DNA of 64,000 bases, from assembly GCA_015067145.1 (NCBI GenBank), contig SVNA01000009.1:1-64000 (forward strand), written 5' to 3'. This DNA comes from Oscillospiraceae bacterium. Lineage in GTDB: Bacteria; Bacillota; Clostridia; Oscillospirales; Ruminococcaceae. Positions 25,970-34,849 of this stretch are shown here, piece by piece (the stretch's first letter is position 1; each line of letters opens with the position of its first letter). The notes under the pieces were generated by a model, which was given only the letters and a program-made list of their open reading frames with translations, made no database searches and had not been told where the DNA came from. Position numbers and translations under genes: made by a program.

Positions 25970-27110
25970 CTATATCAATGTTTGCACTGCGTCTTCTTGG
26001 TGCAGGCTTTTCTTCTTTGATTTCTTCCACATCAGCAGGTGCAGCTTCGGCTTTTCTTGCTGCAAGGCGGTTCACTGTCTTTTTGTTTTCTTCAGCCAGC
26101 TTTGCAAAAACCTTTTCTTCAATTTCCTGTGCAAGTTCAGGATTCTGAACAAAGTATTCCTTGATGTTGTCACGGCCCTGACCAAGTCTTGTATCGCCGT
26201 AGCTGAACCAGGAACCGGATTTCTGAACAATGCCCATATTTACGCCGATATCGAGAATTTCGCCAACCTTGGAGATACCCTGACCGAACATAATGTCAAA
26301 TTCAGCTTCTCTGAACGGAGGAGCAACCTTGTTTTTAACAACCTTTGCTCTTGTGCGGTTGCCCACAACTTCGCCGCCCTGCTTGAGGGATTCGATTCTT
26401 CTTACATCAATACGAACGGAAGCATAGTATTTGAGAGCACGGCCGCCAGGTGTTGTTTCCGGGTTGCCGTACATAACGCCAACCTTTTCACGCAGCTGGT
26501 TGATAAACACAACAACTGTGTTTGTCTTGCCGATGGAACCTGTGAGTTTGCGGAGAGCCTGGCTCATAAGTCTTGCCTGAAGACCAACATGGCTGTCGCC
26601 CATTTCGCCTTCAATTTCAGCACGTGGAACCATTGCAGCAACAGAGTCCACAACCACAACATCGATAGCACCTGAACGCACAAGTGCTTCGCAGATTTCC
26701 ATTGCCTGTTCACCTGTATCTGGCTGGGAAACAAGGAGAGAATCGATATCCACACCCAATGCACCTGCATAGATTGGGTCAAGTGCGTGTTCAACGTCGA
26801 TAAAAGCTGCTGTGCCGCCTTTTTTCTGTGCTTCTGCTGCAATGTGCAGAGCGATTGTTGTTTTACCGCTGGACTCAGGGCCATAGATTTCTACAACTCG
26901 GCCTCTTGGTACACCACCGATGCCAAGGGCAACGTCAAGAGAAAGGGAGCCTGTGGAAATTTTGTCCACATTCATTGTAACGTTTTCGCCAAGACGCATA
27001 ATTGCACCTTTACCGAACTGTTTTTCAATATTCGCAAGGGCTGTCGCCAATGCTTTTTCTTTGTCGGAAGCTACTGCTGCGGACTGCATAGGTTTTTTAG
27101 CCTGAGCCAT
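25959..27110 (-). CDS. recA: Recombinase RecA
   Basis: A 383-residue RecA that forms filaments on single-stranded DNA for homologous pairing and LexA cleavage. Walker A is GPESSGKT, Walker B region [14 protein letters not shown], the L1/L2 DNA-binding loops are in [17 protein letters not shown] and [21 protein letters not shown] longer than usual C-terminal tail rich in Lys, Glu and Ala (from about 340) ends in an acidic stretch. It is first gene of recA-recX-rimO-pgsA with its own promoter. Confidence 0.98.
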   Translation of the reverse strand: MAQAKKPMQSAAVASDKEKALATALANIEKQFGKGAIMRLGENVTMNVDKISTGSLSLDVALGIGGVPRGRVVEIYGPESSGKTTIALHIAAEAQKKGGTAAFIDVEHALDPIYAGALGVDIDSLLVSQPDTGEQAMEICEALVRSGAIDVVVVDSVAAMVPRAEIEGEMGDSHVGLQARLMSQALRKLTGSIGKTNTVVVFINQLREKVGVMYGNPETTPGGRALKYYASVRIDVRRIESLKQGGEVVGNRTRAKVVKNKVAPPFREAEFDIMFGQGISKVGEILDIGVNMGIVQKSGSWFSYGDTRLGQGRDNIKEYFVQNPELAQEIEEKVFAKLAEENKKTVNRLAARKAEAAPADVEEIKEEKPAPRRRSANIDIDVE

Positions 27111-27163
27111 AAGGATTCTCCTTTATATATAAATTTTACATTTAACAACTGTTGGTTGTAATT

Positions 27164-27192
27164 ATATTATCATATTCATAATAAAACTGCAA
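27164..27192 (-). promoter_or_regulatory. Promoter of recA
   Basis: Minus-strand TTGCAG, 17 bases, TAATAT, with start of transcription near 27157. A short inverted repeat ACAAC-CAACA-GTTGT follows at about 27147-27161, but it does not match the usual clostridial LexA box. Confidence 0.6.
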
Positions 27193-27246
27193 GAGTATTT
27201 TGAAACTTTTTTCCATAAAATAAACACTTCTGCAGTTTTTTGTTTA

Positions 27247-28080
27247 TTACTTCTGAGCAACCACACCCCGTGGATTGCCGCCCAGATCCACTATTTCTTT
27301 TATTATATTATAACCCTCCTGTGTGAGAATATTTCTCACAGACTGCTGCTGGTCAAAGCCGTATTCAAACACAAGATATCCCTCTTTTTTAAGCACTTTT
27401 CGGTAGTTTTTAGAAATATAACGGTAGAAAAGCAGTCCTTCTTCTTCCGCAAAAAGTGCCATTTCCGGTTCGAAGGAAACTTCGGTCTGGATAGTCGGCT
27501 TTACGTCGGGATGTATATAAGGGGGGTTGGAGATGATAACATCCACAGAATTTTCTGCAATAATTTTATCATATTCAAAAATATCACCTTTAACCACTGT
27601 TACGCTGAGGTTTGTGTGTGCAATATTTTTTTCAAGATATCTGAAAGCTTCGTCGGACTTTTCCACTGCTGCGACCGTTGCCTCAGGACAGAATTTTTTC
27701 ACTGCAAGAGCAATACAGCCGCTGCCGCTGCATAAATCCACAACGGTTGGATTTTCCAGCTTTTCAATAACCTCAAAGGCGGCTTCGCAGACAGTTTCGG
27801 TATCCTGACGGGGAATAAGCACCCCTTCGCCCACATATAAATCCATATCAAAAAACTGCCATACACCAAGAATGTACTGCAGAGGATAGCCCTCTCTTCT
27901 TTTCTGTGCATATTCCAGCAGTTTTTCTGCATCTGCCCGAGAGATATCTGCCGCAAAAAGCTCGATACGTTTTTTGCCGAGGACAAATTCTATAAGCTGA
28001 TTTGCCTCAAAGGCTGCGTCACTGTTCGGGTTTTCCTCCATTACAGCACACATCTGCCTGTAGATATCATTTATTACCAT
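27247..28080 (-). CDS. prmC: Release factor glutamine methyltransferase PrmC
   Basis: A 277-residue SAM-dependent enzyme that methylates the Gln of the GGQ motif of release factors 1 and 2. The N-terminal helical domain contains PLQYILGVWQF, motif I is VVDLCSGSGCIALAV, and the catalytic NPPY is in IISNPPYIHPDV. It overlaps yqhQ by seven bases. The pair yqhQ-prmC is common in clostridia. Confidence 0.95.
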   Translation of the reverse strand: MVINDIYRQMCAVMEENPNSDAAFEANQLIEFVLGKKRIELFAADISRADAEKLLEYAQKRREGYPLQYILGVWQFFDMDLYVGEGVLIPRQDTETVCEAAFEVIEKLENPTVVDLCSGSGCIALAVKKFCPEATVAAVEKSDEAFRYLEKNIAHTNLSVTVVKGDIFEYDKIIAENSVDVIISNPPYIHPDVKPTIQTEVSFEPEMALFAEEEGLLFYRYISKNYRKVLKKEGYLVFEYGFDQQQSVRNILTQEGYNIIKEIVDLGGNPRGVVAQK

Positions 28081-28988
28081 TTGTCATCTTCCTTTGATTC
28101 CGGAATAACCTTAAGTGTTGCCGCAATGGCAACCTCAATCATATCATCGTCAGGTTCAAGGGTTGTGAATTTCTGAAAAAACAAACCGGGAGCTGCAAGC
28201 ACCTTTGTGCAGGCGTTTTCGTGTCTGCCTGTAAATTTGAGAATTTCATAGGCAATGCCCACAACCAAAGGCAGAAACAGCAGTTTAAGACCCACACGTG
28301 CAAGGGTGGAGTTCCACGGAACAAAACTGAACACAAGGATACTTACAATAATAACTATAAAGAGAAAGCTTGTGCCGCAGCGAGGGTGAAAACGGCTTTG
28401 CGGTCTGATGTTTTCAACGGTCAGTTCCAGCCCTGCTTCATAGCATGCGATGGTTTTGTGCTCTGCACCATGGTACATAAACAAACGTTTTACATCGTCA
28501 AGATAGGTGATTCCCCACAGGTAGATAAAGAATATGATCAGTTTGAGCAGACCTTCCACAGCAGCTTTTAATGCTCCCAGCTCCACAAACTTAGAAATAA
28601 AGCCTGTGATAACTGTCGGCAGTACCATAAACAGCACCAGTGCCAGCATACCGCCCAGCACACCTGCCACCATTGTGAGAAAATCCGTTGCCTTTTTGCC
28701 GAATCTTTCTTCCAGCCAGATTTCAAGCTTTGTTTTTTCCTCTTCGCCCTCCAGTGCAATATTTGCAGAGTACATGAGGCAGTCATAGCCTGTTACAAGG
28801 CTTTCAATAAAGCTGAACATACCTCTGAGCACAGGAATTTTTGAAAATTTATTCTTTTTTGTATCCTCTTCCCTGACAGTTATTCCGCCGTCAGGACGAC
28901 GCACAGCTGTGGCTGTGATGTGAGGGCCTTTCATCATAATGCCTTCAATAAGAGCCTGTCCGCCGATTGATGTTTTGTGTTGTGCCAT
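28074..28988 (-). CDS. yqhQ: DUF1385 (YqhQ) family membrane protein
   Basis: A 304-residue membrane protein with the family opening SIGGQALIEGIMMKGP, three to five membrane helices (about 105-170 and 205-255) and the conserved blocks MYHGAEHKT and RFHPRCGTSF, which look like a metal or substrate site. The function is not established. It begins two bases after the histidine kinase stop and overlaps prmC, so it is in one transcript with both. Confidence 0.9.
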   Translation of the reverse strand: MAQHKTSIGGQALIEGIMMKGPHITATAVRRPDGGITVREEDTKKNKFSKIPVLRGMFSFIESLVTGYDCLMYSANIALEGEEEKTKLEIWLEERFGKKATDFLTMVAGVLGGMLALVLFMVLPTVITGFISKFVELGALKAAVEGLLKLIIFFIYLWGITYLDDVKRLFMYHGAEHKTIACYEAGLELTVENIRPQSRFHPRCGTSFLFIVIIVSILVFSFVPWNSTLARVGLKLLFLPLVVGIAYEILKFTGRHENACTKVLAAPGLFFQKFTTLEPDDDMIEVAIAATLKVIPESKEDDKW

Positions 28989-28990
28989 TA

Positions 28991-30403
28991 TTATCCTTTC
29001 ACAGTACGCACTGTTCTGAGTGTAAACCGCATACTTGTATATTTTTCGTATTCACTATCAATATCAAAGGTACCGCCGTGGAGGGTGACAATCTCGCTTA
29101 CAAGAGCAAGACCGATGCCGCTGCCCCTTTTTGCACCTCTGCCTTTGTAGAATTTCTGTTTTACCTTTTTGATATCATCAGGATGTATACCCTTGCCGTA
29201 GTCTTTTATCTCTACTGTGGCCTTTTCCTGTGTTTTGTCTGTAAAGATGTTAACCTCTATAACAGAATTTTCGCCTGAATATTTGATTGCGTTATCCAGA
29301 AGATTTATCATAACCTGTTTTATCCGGCTTTTGTCGGCCATAACAGGTATAAACTCTTCAGGTTCGTCAAATTTTATGGTTATACCCATGCTTTCTGCCT
29401 GAGGTGTATACATGATAACCGCATCGTAAACCTCGGCAACAAGGTCCAGTTTTTCCTTGCTGAGCACAAGTGCTGAATTCTGCAGGCGGGAAAAATCCAG
29501 CAGATTTTCCACCATGGAATAGAGACGTTCCGTCTCGGTGAGGATAATTTCGGTGCCTTTTTTCATTGTGGCAACATCCTCGGTATTTTCCATAGTTTCT
29601 GCCCAGCCTTTTATTGCTGTAAGCGGCGTACGCAGTTCGTGGGAAACTGATGATATAAACTCGTTTTTAAGTTCATCGTTTCTGCCAAGTTCATACGCCA
29701 TATGGTTGATTGATGTGCACAGATCCCCTATTTCATCGTTGTACTGTGCATTGTCGATACGCACATTGAACTCGCCCTGTGCTATCTTGTCTGCAGTATC
29801 CTTTATCGACTGTATCGGATTTACAATACTTTTAACAAAGTACATACCCGACATAACGCTGAACACTATAACTATTGCAGCTGCAAGCACTGCAAGGGCA
29901 ATTACAAAGCCCAGTTCTTCATCAACACGTTCAAGGGATGTGATGATTCTCACACCGTACACCTGACCTGCATCTTCGTCAATAATACAGGTTGCACTCA
30001 TTATCTTTTCATCAAGCTGGGATGTATACGTATTGATGTACATCTTTTCGCCGGAATTGACTGCTTTTATATAATCCTCTGCATGATGTGTTCCTGCAGG
30101 GTTAAAGCCTGACGAGGTGGCAAGTATATTGCCGCTGTCATCCAGCAGCATAAGCTCAAAGGTTTCTTTTTCGGCAAATTCTGTGGTAAGGCGGAACATA
30201 AGCTGCTGCTTTTCTTCCGATGACATTATGCCCGATGCTGCCAGCGTGCCGTCCATTGTGTTGATACGGTTGGTCAGAGCTGTCTGTGCTGCAGAATAGT
30301 AGCTGTTACGGAAGGTGGTCACCAGAAAAACTTCGGCCACTATGAGCAGGGCGATAATTATGAGCAGGCTGCCCTTAATCCATCTTTTTGTAATACTGTT
30401 CAT
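28991..30403 (-). CDS. Sensor histidine kinase
   Basis: A 470-residue membrane kinase. TM1 is at about 11-30 and TM2 at 165-190, enclosing a sensor domain of about 130 residues. HAMP follows at about 190-242, then HisKA with the phospho-acceptor H255 in SSVSHELRTP and HATPase_c with N box NLLDNAIKYS and G boxes KDYGKGI and GSGIGLAL. It pairs with the response regulator 12 bases upstream. A dCache/PAS-like sensor is possible, but the ligand is unknown. It is in an operon with a lipoprotein gene upstream. Confidence 0.93.
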   Translation of the reverse strand: MNSITKRWIKGSLLIIIALLIVAEVFLVTTFRNSYYSAAQTALTNRINTMDGTLAASGIMSSEEKQQLMFRLTTEFAEKETFELMLLDDSGNILATSSGFNPAGTHHAEDYIKAVNSGEKMYINTYTSQLDEKIMSATCIIDEDAGQVYGVRIITSLERVDEELGFVIALAVLAAAIVIVFSVMSGMYFVKSIVNPIQSIKDTADKIAQGEFNVRIDNAQYNDEIGDLCTSINHMAYELGRNDELKNEFISSVSHELRTPLTAIKGWAETMENTEDVATMKKGTEIILTETERLYSMVENLLDFSRLQNSALVLSKEKLDLVAEVYDAVIMYTPQAESMGITIKFDEPEEFIPVMADKSRIKQVMINLLDNAIKYSGENSVIEVNIFTDKTQEKATVEIKDYGKGIHPDDIKKVKQKFYKGRGAKRGSGIGLALVSEIVTLHGGTFDIDSEYEKYTSMRFTLRTVRTVKG

Positions 30404-30415
30404 ACTTTCTCCCGT

Positions 30416-31108
30416 TTACACTGTCCAGCGGTAGCCATAGCCCCAGATTGTAACAATGTGCTGCGGATTTGACGGGTCTTCCTCGATTTTTATGCGAAGA
30501 CGGCGGATGTTTACGTCAACAATTTTTACATCTCCATAGTAATTTTCGCCCCATACACCCTCAAGGATTTTTTCTCTTACAAGGGCTGTGTCCCTGTTGC
30601 GGAAAAACAGCTCCATGATGCTGAACTCCACACTTGTCAGGTCAATCATCTGTTTGTTTTTATAGAGCACACGGCTTTTCAGATCCAGAGTGAAAGGACC
30701 GGACTGAAGAATATCCTCATTTGATGCCACCTGCTCTGTGCGGTTGAGGCGACGCAGAAGGGATTCCACCCTTGCCAGAAGCTCCTGCATACCAAAAGGT
30801 TTTGTTATGTAGTCATCTGCTCCGACAGAAAGGCAGGTTACCTTGTCGTACTCCTGACTTTTGGCAGAGAGCATGATTATGCCTATTTTATCATCATTTT
30901 TTCTGATATGTTCACAGAGGTATATACCGTTCATTCCCGGAAGCATAATGTCGAGAATTGCCACGTCGAACTTTATGCCGCCGCCGATAAGTGTGATTGC
31001 ATCCTCCGCATTTGTAACCCTTGTAACACTGTGATGTGCCATTTTAAGATTTATCTCAACAATCTCGCCAATGCTGAGTTCGTCTTCAACTATTAAAATT
31101 TCAGCCAT
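30416..31108 (-). CDS. OmpR/PhoB family response regulator
   Basis: A 230-residue regulator. The receiver domain has the acidic pair E8-D9-E10, phospho-acceptor D53 in AILDIMLPG, and K105-like Lys in YITKPFG. A C-terminal winged helix (about 130-228) shows VSVRRLR-like VDVNIRRLRIKIEE. It is the partner of the downstream histidine kinase. Targets are not visible. Confidence 0.95.
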   Translation of the reverse strand: MAEILIVEDELSIGEIVEINLKMAHHSVTRVTNAEDAITLIGGGIKFDVAILDIMLPGMNGIYLCEHIRKNDDKIGIIMLSAKSQEYDKVTCLSVGADDYITKPFGMQELLARVESLLRRLNRTEQVASNEDILQSGPFTLDLKSRVLYKNKQMIDLTSVEFSIMELFFRNRDTALVREKILEGVWGENYYGDVKIVDVNIRRLRIKIEEDPSNPQHIVTIWGYGYRWTV

Positions 31109-31128
31109 AATCTGTACCTTCCTTGCAT

Positions 31129-32403
31129 TTATCCCAAATCTGTTACACTTTTCAGTATATGCTGTATATCTGACAGTCCAACCTGTTTTTCAAAGCTGAG
31201 ATGCCAGGCTTTTGTATCCTTGTAAACAATGTACGAATAGGCACCAAGCTCTATATCGTTGCGGTATTCCACCTGTGTCACTGTAAAGAGAGGATTATCC
31301 CCATCTTTATCATCGTCCGTTTTTCGCAGCACCTGCCAGCTGCCGTCACTGTATTCGGTGTAAACCTCTCCCTGCCAGCTGTCAGGTATTGCCACAAACA
31401 GTGATTCCTGTGTGTCATATATGCCTATATATTTTCTCACCGGCTGTTCCGGCGTGTAGTCTGTCCACTCCACTGTTTTCAGCACTGCAGGGTCGTCTGT
31501 GCGTTCTTCCTGAATAACCGACGGAGTTTCTATGTATCCGTCGCCATCTATATCTGCACAGTTAAGGTCGTCGGTGTACTCCCACAGTTTGCTTACAACC
31601 GTCATCTGAAAAGCATCAAACATCTTGCCGCCATCGCGGAAAACCATCCCCTCTGTATGCATCTGGTTATAGTCATCCCGGTAATCTGCATACAGCACCA
31701 TCTCACCGGCTTTGCTGTGTGCCAGTGTAAACTGTGTTATATCAATATTATAATATTTAAGCAGACGTGTACCAACCACCCTGAAGGTTCCGTCCTGTGT
31801 AAAGGACAGCGAACGCAGACGCATTCTGCCGTCCGATGTTCTGTTGGAAAGTATCACATCGTCATATCCGTCATAGGTTACATCCCCCACGATTATATCC
31901 TGACAGCTTTCGGCATATTCCCATATATCCGAACCTCCGTCTGTGAAGTATGCAACAAAAAAGTTTTCGTCAATATTTGCAGTGTTATATCCTACAAGAA
32001 GCTGTTTTGTGTCCAGACCTTCAAAGCTAACCGCAGAAAAGTAGAACACTTCCGCCCCCAGGCCTTCCTTGTCAGAAACTATATTCCATCTGCCGTCACT
32101 GTGCGACAGCAATGCCATACGTATGTTTGCACCTTTGTTTGGTGCATAATAGAACACTACTGCCTCTTCCTTTTCGTCCCCGTCTATATCTATAAACTGC
32201 ACCGGAGAGGAATACCCCTGAGAGGTGGAATGTCTGAGGGTTACATTTTCTCCTATATAATTGTCTATCGCCTTAACAATCTCACTTTCGGTCTGTGAAA
32301 ATTTTGGAGCCGAAAGCAGATTTGTGATATTGTTTTTGCCCCTGAAACCACTGCAGCCTGTAAATGTCAGAGCTACACATAACAGCAAAATCAGTCTTTT
32401 GAT
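31129..32403 (-). CDS. Lipoprotein of unknown function beside a two-component system
   Basis: A 424-residue predicted lipoprotein. With the start placed at the AUC codon at 32403 it opens as (M)KRLILLLCVALTFTGC, an ideal lipoprotein signal. AAGGAGGG lies 7 bases before that codon. The listed start (TTG at 32388) removes the basic n-region and stands 22 bases from the ribosome binding site. The mature part holds several VQFIDIDGDEKEE / NCADIDGDGYIE repeats like calcium-binding VCBS or FG-GAP blades, so a beta-propeller outside the cell is likely. It is 20 bases upstream of the response regulator, so it may take part in sensing. Confidence 0.75.
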   Translation of the reverse strand: MKRLILLLCVALTFTGCSGFRGKNNITNLLSAPKFSQTESEIVKAIDNYIGENVTLRHSTSQGYSSPVQFIDIDGDEKEEAVVFYYAPNKGANIRMALLSHSDGRWNIVSDKEGLGAEVFYFSAVSFEGLDTKQLLVGYNTANIDENFFVAYFTDGGSDIWEYAESCQDIIVGDVTYDGYDDVILSNRTSDGRMRLRSLSFTQDGTFRVVGTRLLKYYNIDITQFTLAHSKAGEMVLYADYRDDYNQMHTEGMVFRDGGKMFDAFQMTVVSKLWEYTDDLNCADIDGDGYIETPSVIQEERTDDPAVLKTVEWTDYTPEQPVRKYIGIYDTQESLFVAIPDSWQGEVYTEYSDGSWQVLRKTDDDKDGDNPLFTVTQVEYRNDIELGAYSYIVYKDTKAWHLSFEKQVGLSDIQHILKSVTDLG

Positions 32404-32482
32404 AGGATATCCCTCCTTATAAATTTACTCATATCAATATATTTTACCACTAATATCATTTTGGTGCAACAAAACCGATGCT

Positions 32483-33235
32483 TTAAATTGCATATAAACT
32501 CACATATATAATCACCGCACCTGCTGCAGCCCCTGTTATTGTATGTAATTTCCCCGATAGTTTCAGCGAAGCAGGCAGCAGTTCGCACAGTGAGGTCTGC
32601 ACCATAATACCGCCCACTGCCGCCAGCACTGCCCCCGTAAACAGTTCATTGGCCATACCGCCAAAAAGCACAACGGCTGCCAATCCGCCTATAAATTCGC
32701 TTATTCCCGCAAAGAAACTGTGCCCCACCGCCTTTGCTCTTGATGACGTGAGATACAGCACACCGCTGGCCACCACTATGCCCTCCGGTATATTGTGCAG
32801 TGCCACCGCAATGGCTATCTCCAGCCCGAAACGGGTATCCTCCAGCCCTGAAAAAATTGTAAGCATGCCTTCGGGCAGATTGTGCAGCACCATAACCGCC
32901 GTGGTTACAAGGCTTATATGCACAGCCTGTGTATAATCAGCCTTGTCTCTGTATATATAATCTGCTGCAGCTGATATCCCCCGGCCTGTGACCCATCCCA
33001 CTGTAGAAATCAGTGCCATAACTGCCGCCGCAGACATGGCATCCATGTATCCCAACATATTTTCATAGCACCTGGGCATCATTTCGATAAGAGAAACGGT
33101 TATCATCACCCCCGCTGCAAATCCCTGAAAAAACGACATTGTCCTGTCCGATATTTTTCTGAAAAGTGCTACAATAACCCCGCCTATCCCTGTGGAAAGC
33201 GAAGAAAAAGCAGATAACAAAATTGGATATATCAT
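32483..33235 (-). CDS. ZIP family metal transporter
   Basis: A 250-residue ZupT-like carrier with eight membrane helices. The metal-binding motifs HNLPEG (helix 4) and HNIPEG (helix 5) are intact, and SLIEMMP is in helix 2. It would import Zn2+ or another divalent metal. No metal regulator is next to it. A spacing of about 80 bases to the lipoprotein gene leaves open whether it heads that operon. Confidence 0.9.
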   Translation of the reverse strand: MIYPILLSAFSSLSTGIGGVIVALFRKISDRTMSFFQGFAAGVMITVSLIEMMPRCYENMLGYMDAMSAAAVMALISTVGWVTGRGISAAADYIYRDKADYTQAVHISLVTTAVMVLHNLPEGMLTIFSGLEDTRFGLEIAIAVALHNIPEGIVVASGVLYLTSSRAKAVGHSFFAGISEFIGGLAAVVLFGGMANELFTGAVLAAVGGIMVQTSLCELLPASLKLSGKLHTITGAAAGAVIIYVSLYAI

Positions 33236-33372
33236 ATAAATTACCCTCTTTTTGTGTTCAATTTAAGTCTTTCATATATAAAAAGCTCTATTAACAGGGT
33301 ATGCAAAGAGGGATATTTCCGTTAAATCTGTGAAAATTTTACAGTAAAAATTTCACAGTATTATTTTCCGCA

Positions 33373-33397
33373 CACTACTTGACATTACATAGTAGTG
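33373..33397. promoter_or_regulatory. Candidate PadR operator
   Basis: Perfect inverted repeat CACTACT-N11-AGTAGTG that straddles the -35 box of the operon promoter. A bound dimer would block polymerase. PadR genes are commonly autoregulated through a palindrome in this place. Confidence 0.55.
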
Positions 33398-33407
33398 GTG
33401 ATAATAT
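33379..33407 (+). promoter_or_regulatory. Promoter of the PadR operon
   Basis: TTGACA, 17 bases, TAATAT; leader of about 105 bases to the PadR ATG. Confidence 0.7.
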
Positions 33408-33518
33408 AATAGCAACAACAGCAGCAGAGTATACATTTTGCAGATATGCAGTTATGGTACACACGTTCTGTAATAATGCTGCTGCGATATATAGATGTAT
33501 CTGCAAAAGGAGATATAG

Positions 33519-33842
33519 ATGAACACTCAATTTAAAAAAGGCGTTCTGGAACTTATCGTTCTTCTGGTTATAAGCAAGGAGGACAAATACGGTTATCAGC
33601 TGGTAAATGAAGTCGGAAAGATTGTGGACGTAAACGAAGGTACAATCTACCCTCTTTTGAAAAGACTTACCAATGAAAAATACTGTGAAACATATCTGGA
33701 GCAGTCCGCCGAGGGCCCTGCGAGAAAATACTACAGAATCACCACTGCAGGCAGAATTTATCTTGAAGTTCTGTCAAAAGAATGGCTGGAGTTCACCCGG
33801 ATTGTAAACAATTTTATCAAGGAGATGCAGAACAATGACTAG
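33519..33842 (+). CDS. PadR family transcriptional regulator
   Basis: A 107-residue PadR winged-helix repressor: FKKGVLELIVLLVIS at the start, KYGYQLVNEVGK, then EGTIYPLLKRL as recognition helix and GPARKYYRITTAGR as wing. AAGGAG precedes the ATG. It overlaps the DUF1700 gene by eight bases. PadR plus DUF1700 (HAAS domain) is a widespread pairing that controls envelope-associated operons. Confidence 0.93.
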   Translation: MNTQFKKGVLELIVLLVISKEDKYGYQLVNEVGKIVDVNEGTIYPLLKRLTNEKYCETYLEQSAEGPARKYYRITTAGRIYLEVLSKEWLEFTRIVNNFIKEMQNND

Positions 33843-34770
33843 GGAAGAATTTTTTGCGAAACTGGACGCAAGGCTCAGCATCCTCAACGAAAATGAACGC
33901 AAGGACATTATTGAAGAGTATCAGAGCCATATAGAATTTAAAATGCAGGACGGAAAAACCGAGGCACAGGCTATCAGTGATTTTGGGGATATTGACGCTC
34001 TGGCAGATGAAATTCTGGAGGCATACCACATAGACAACAGTGCAACAAAGCAGAAAAGTCTTGAATACTACATAAAATGCTGTGTAGGATTTATCAACGA
34101 TGTAACAGAAAGAATACTCAGCCTTTCAGTGAGCGATATTGCAAAAATAATCGTTGAGTTTTTTGTGGTGCTGCTGGCAATATGGCTGCTGTCTATACCC
34201 GTTGATATGGTGTCAAGAGCAATAACAGGTACAATATACAGCTTTAATCTGGGCAGTATTTCCGATGTGCTGGCAGGTGTTGTAAACCTGTTTGCCGAGC
34301 TTATCAATCTGGCTGTAGCATTTCTGATTGTATACAGCTTTATCAGAACAAGGGTTATGACCAGAAAACCCGTTATGCCAAAGTATAAGCAGAAAAAAGA
34401 AACAACAGATTTTATTTCTGATGAAAACAACTTTGATTACAGCGAAGCAAACTTTGATGTACAAACGGGCAAACCTCTGAAAAATAAGAAAACCATTGCC
34501 GATGTGGGCCGAAGCAGCGGAGATTTTCTTGTTAAACTGATTGCCTCCATACTTAAAATATTCCTTTTCCTTGTAATATGGCTGCCTGGTGTTGCCTGCA
34601 CAATTATGTTTATAGTTGCATCTGTACTGCTCACACTGCTTATGATTACACAGGGTATAGGTCTGTGGGGTATCTGCCTTATCTGTATCGGCAGCGGTAT
34701 AGTGAGCCTTGGTATCATCGCATGGATGACCGACATTATCTTTGGAGGTAAACATAAAAATGAAGCTTAA
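33835..34770 (+). CDS. DUF1700 (HAAS domain) membrane protein
   Basis: A 311-residue protein. The N-terminal 65 residues are the HAAS domain (TREEFFAKLDARLSIL, ERKDIIEEYQSHIEFKMQDGK, AISDFGD). Membrane helices follow at about 100-125, 140-170 and 235-300. HAAS proteins are thought to work together with PadR regulators, perhaps as membrane-bound anti-repressors; this is inferred. It overlaps PadR upstream and the small ORF downstream. Confidence 0.85.
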   Translation: MTREEFFAKLDARLSILNENERKDIIEEYQSHIEFKMQDGKTEAQAISDFGDIDALADEILEAYHIDNSATKQKSLEYYIKCCVGFINDVTERILSLSVSDIAKIIVEFFVVLLAIWLLSIPVDMVSRAITGTIYSFNLGSISDVLAGVVNLFAELINLAVAFLIVYSFIRTRVMTRKPVMPKYKQKKETTDFISDENNFDYSEANFDVQTGKPLKNKKTIADVGRSSGDFLVKLIASILKIFLFLVIWLPGVACTIMFIVASVLLTLLMITQGIGLWGICLICIGSGIVSLGIIAWMTDIIFGGKHKNEA

Positions 34771-34849
34771 AATATTTATTGCAGTTATCACTGCCTTTAC
34801 ATTTGCTGCTTTTGCAGTTTTTACCGTTAAAAGGAGTAAAAAATCATGA
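34760..34849 (+). CDS. Small 29-residue single-helix membrane protein
   Basis: Not in the ORF track. ATG at 34760 reads MKLKIFIAVITAFTFAAFAV..., one hydrophobic helix with basic ends (KLK and KRSKKS). GGAGG lies about 11 bases upstream. Its first 11 bases overlap DUF1700 and its stop overlaps the next ATG by four bases (ATGA). The tight coupling on both sides supports real translation, though it could also be just a coupling peptide. Its own tail encodes AAAAGGAGT, the ribosome binding site of the next gene. Confidence 0.6.
   Translation: MKLKIFIAVITAFTFAAFAVFTVKRSKKS

Larger units (their letters stand above)
33236..33518. other. Divergent intergenic region between ZIP gene and PadR operon
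   Basis: Contains the PadR operon promoter and the inverted repeat listed separately. No other feature is supported. Confidence 0.5.

Noticed and set aside
27111-27163. LexA/SOS box at recA
   Set aside because: The only palindrome, ACAAC-CAACA-GTTGT, does not match GAAC-N4-GTTC. I cannot call SOS control from this.
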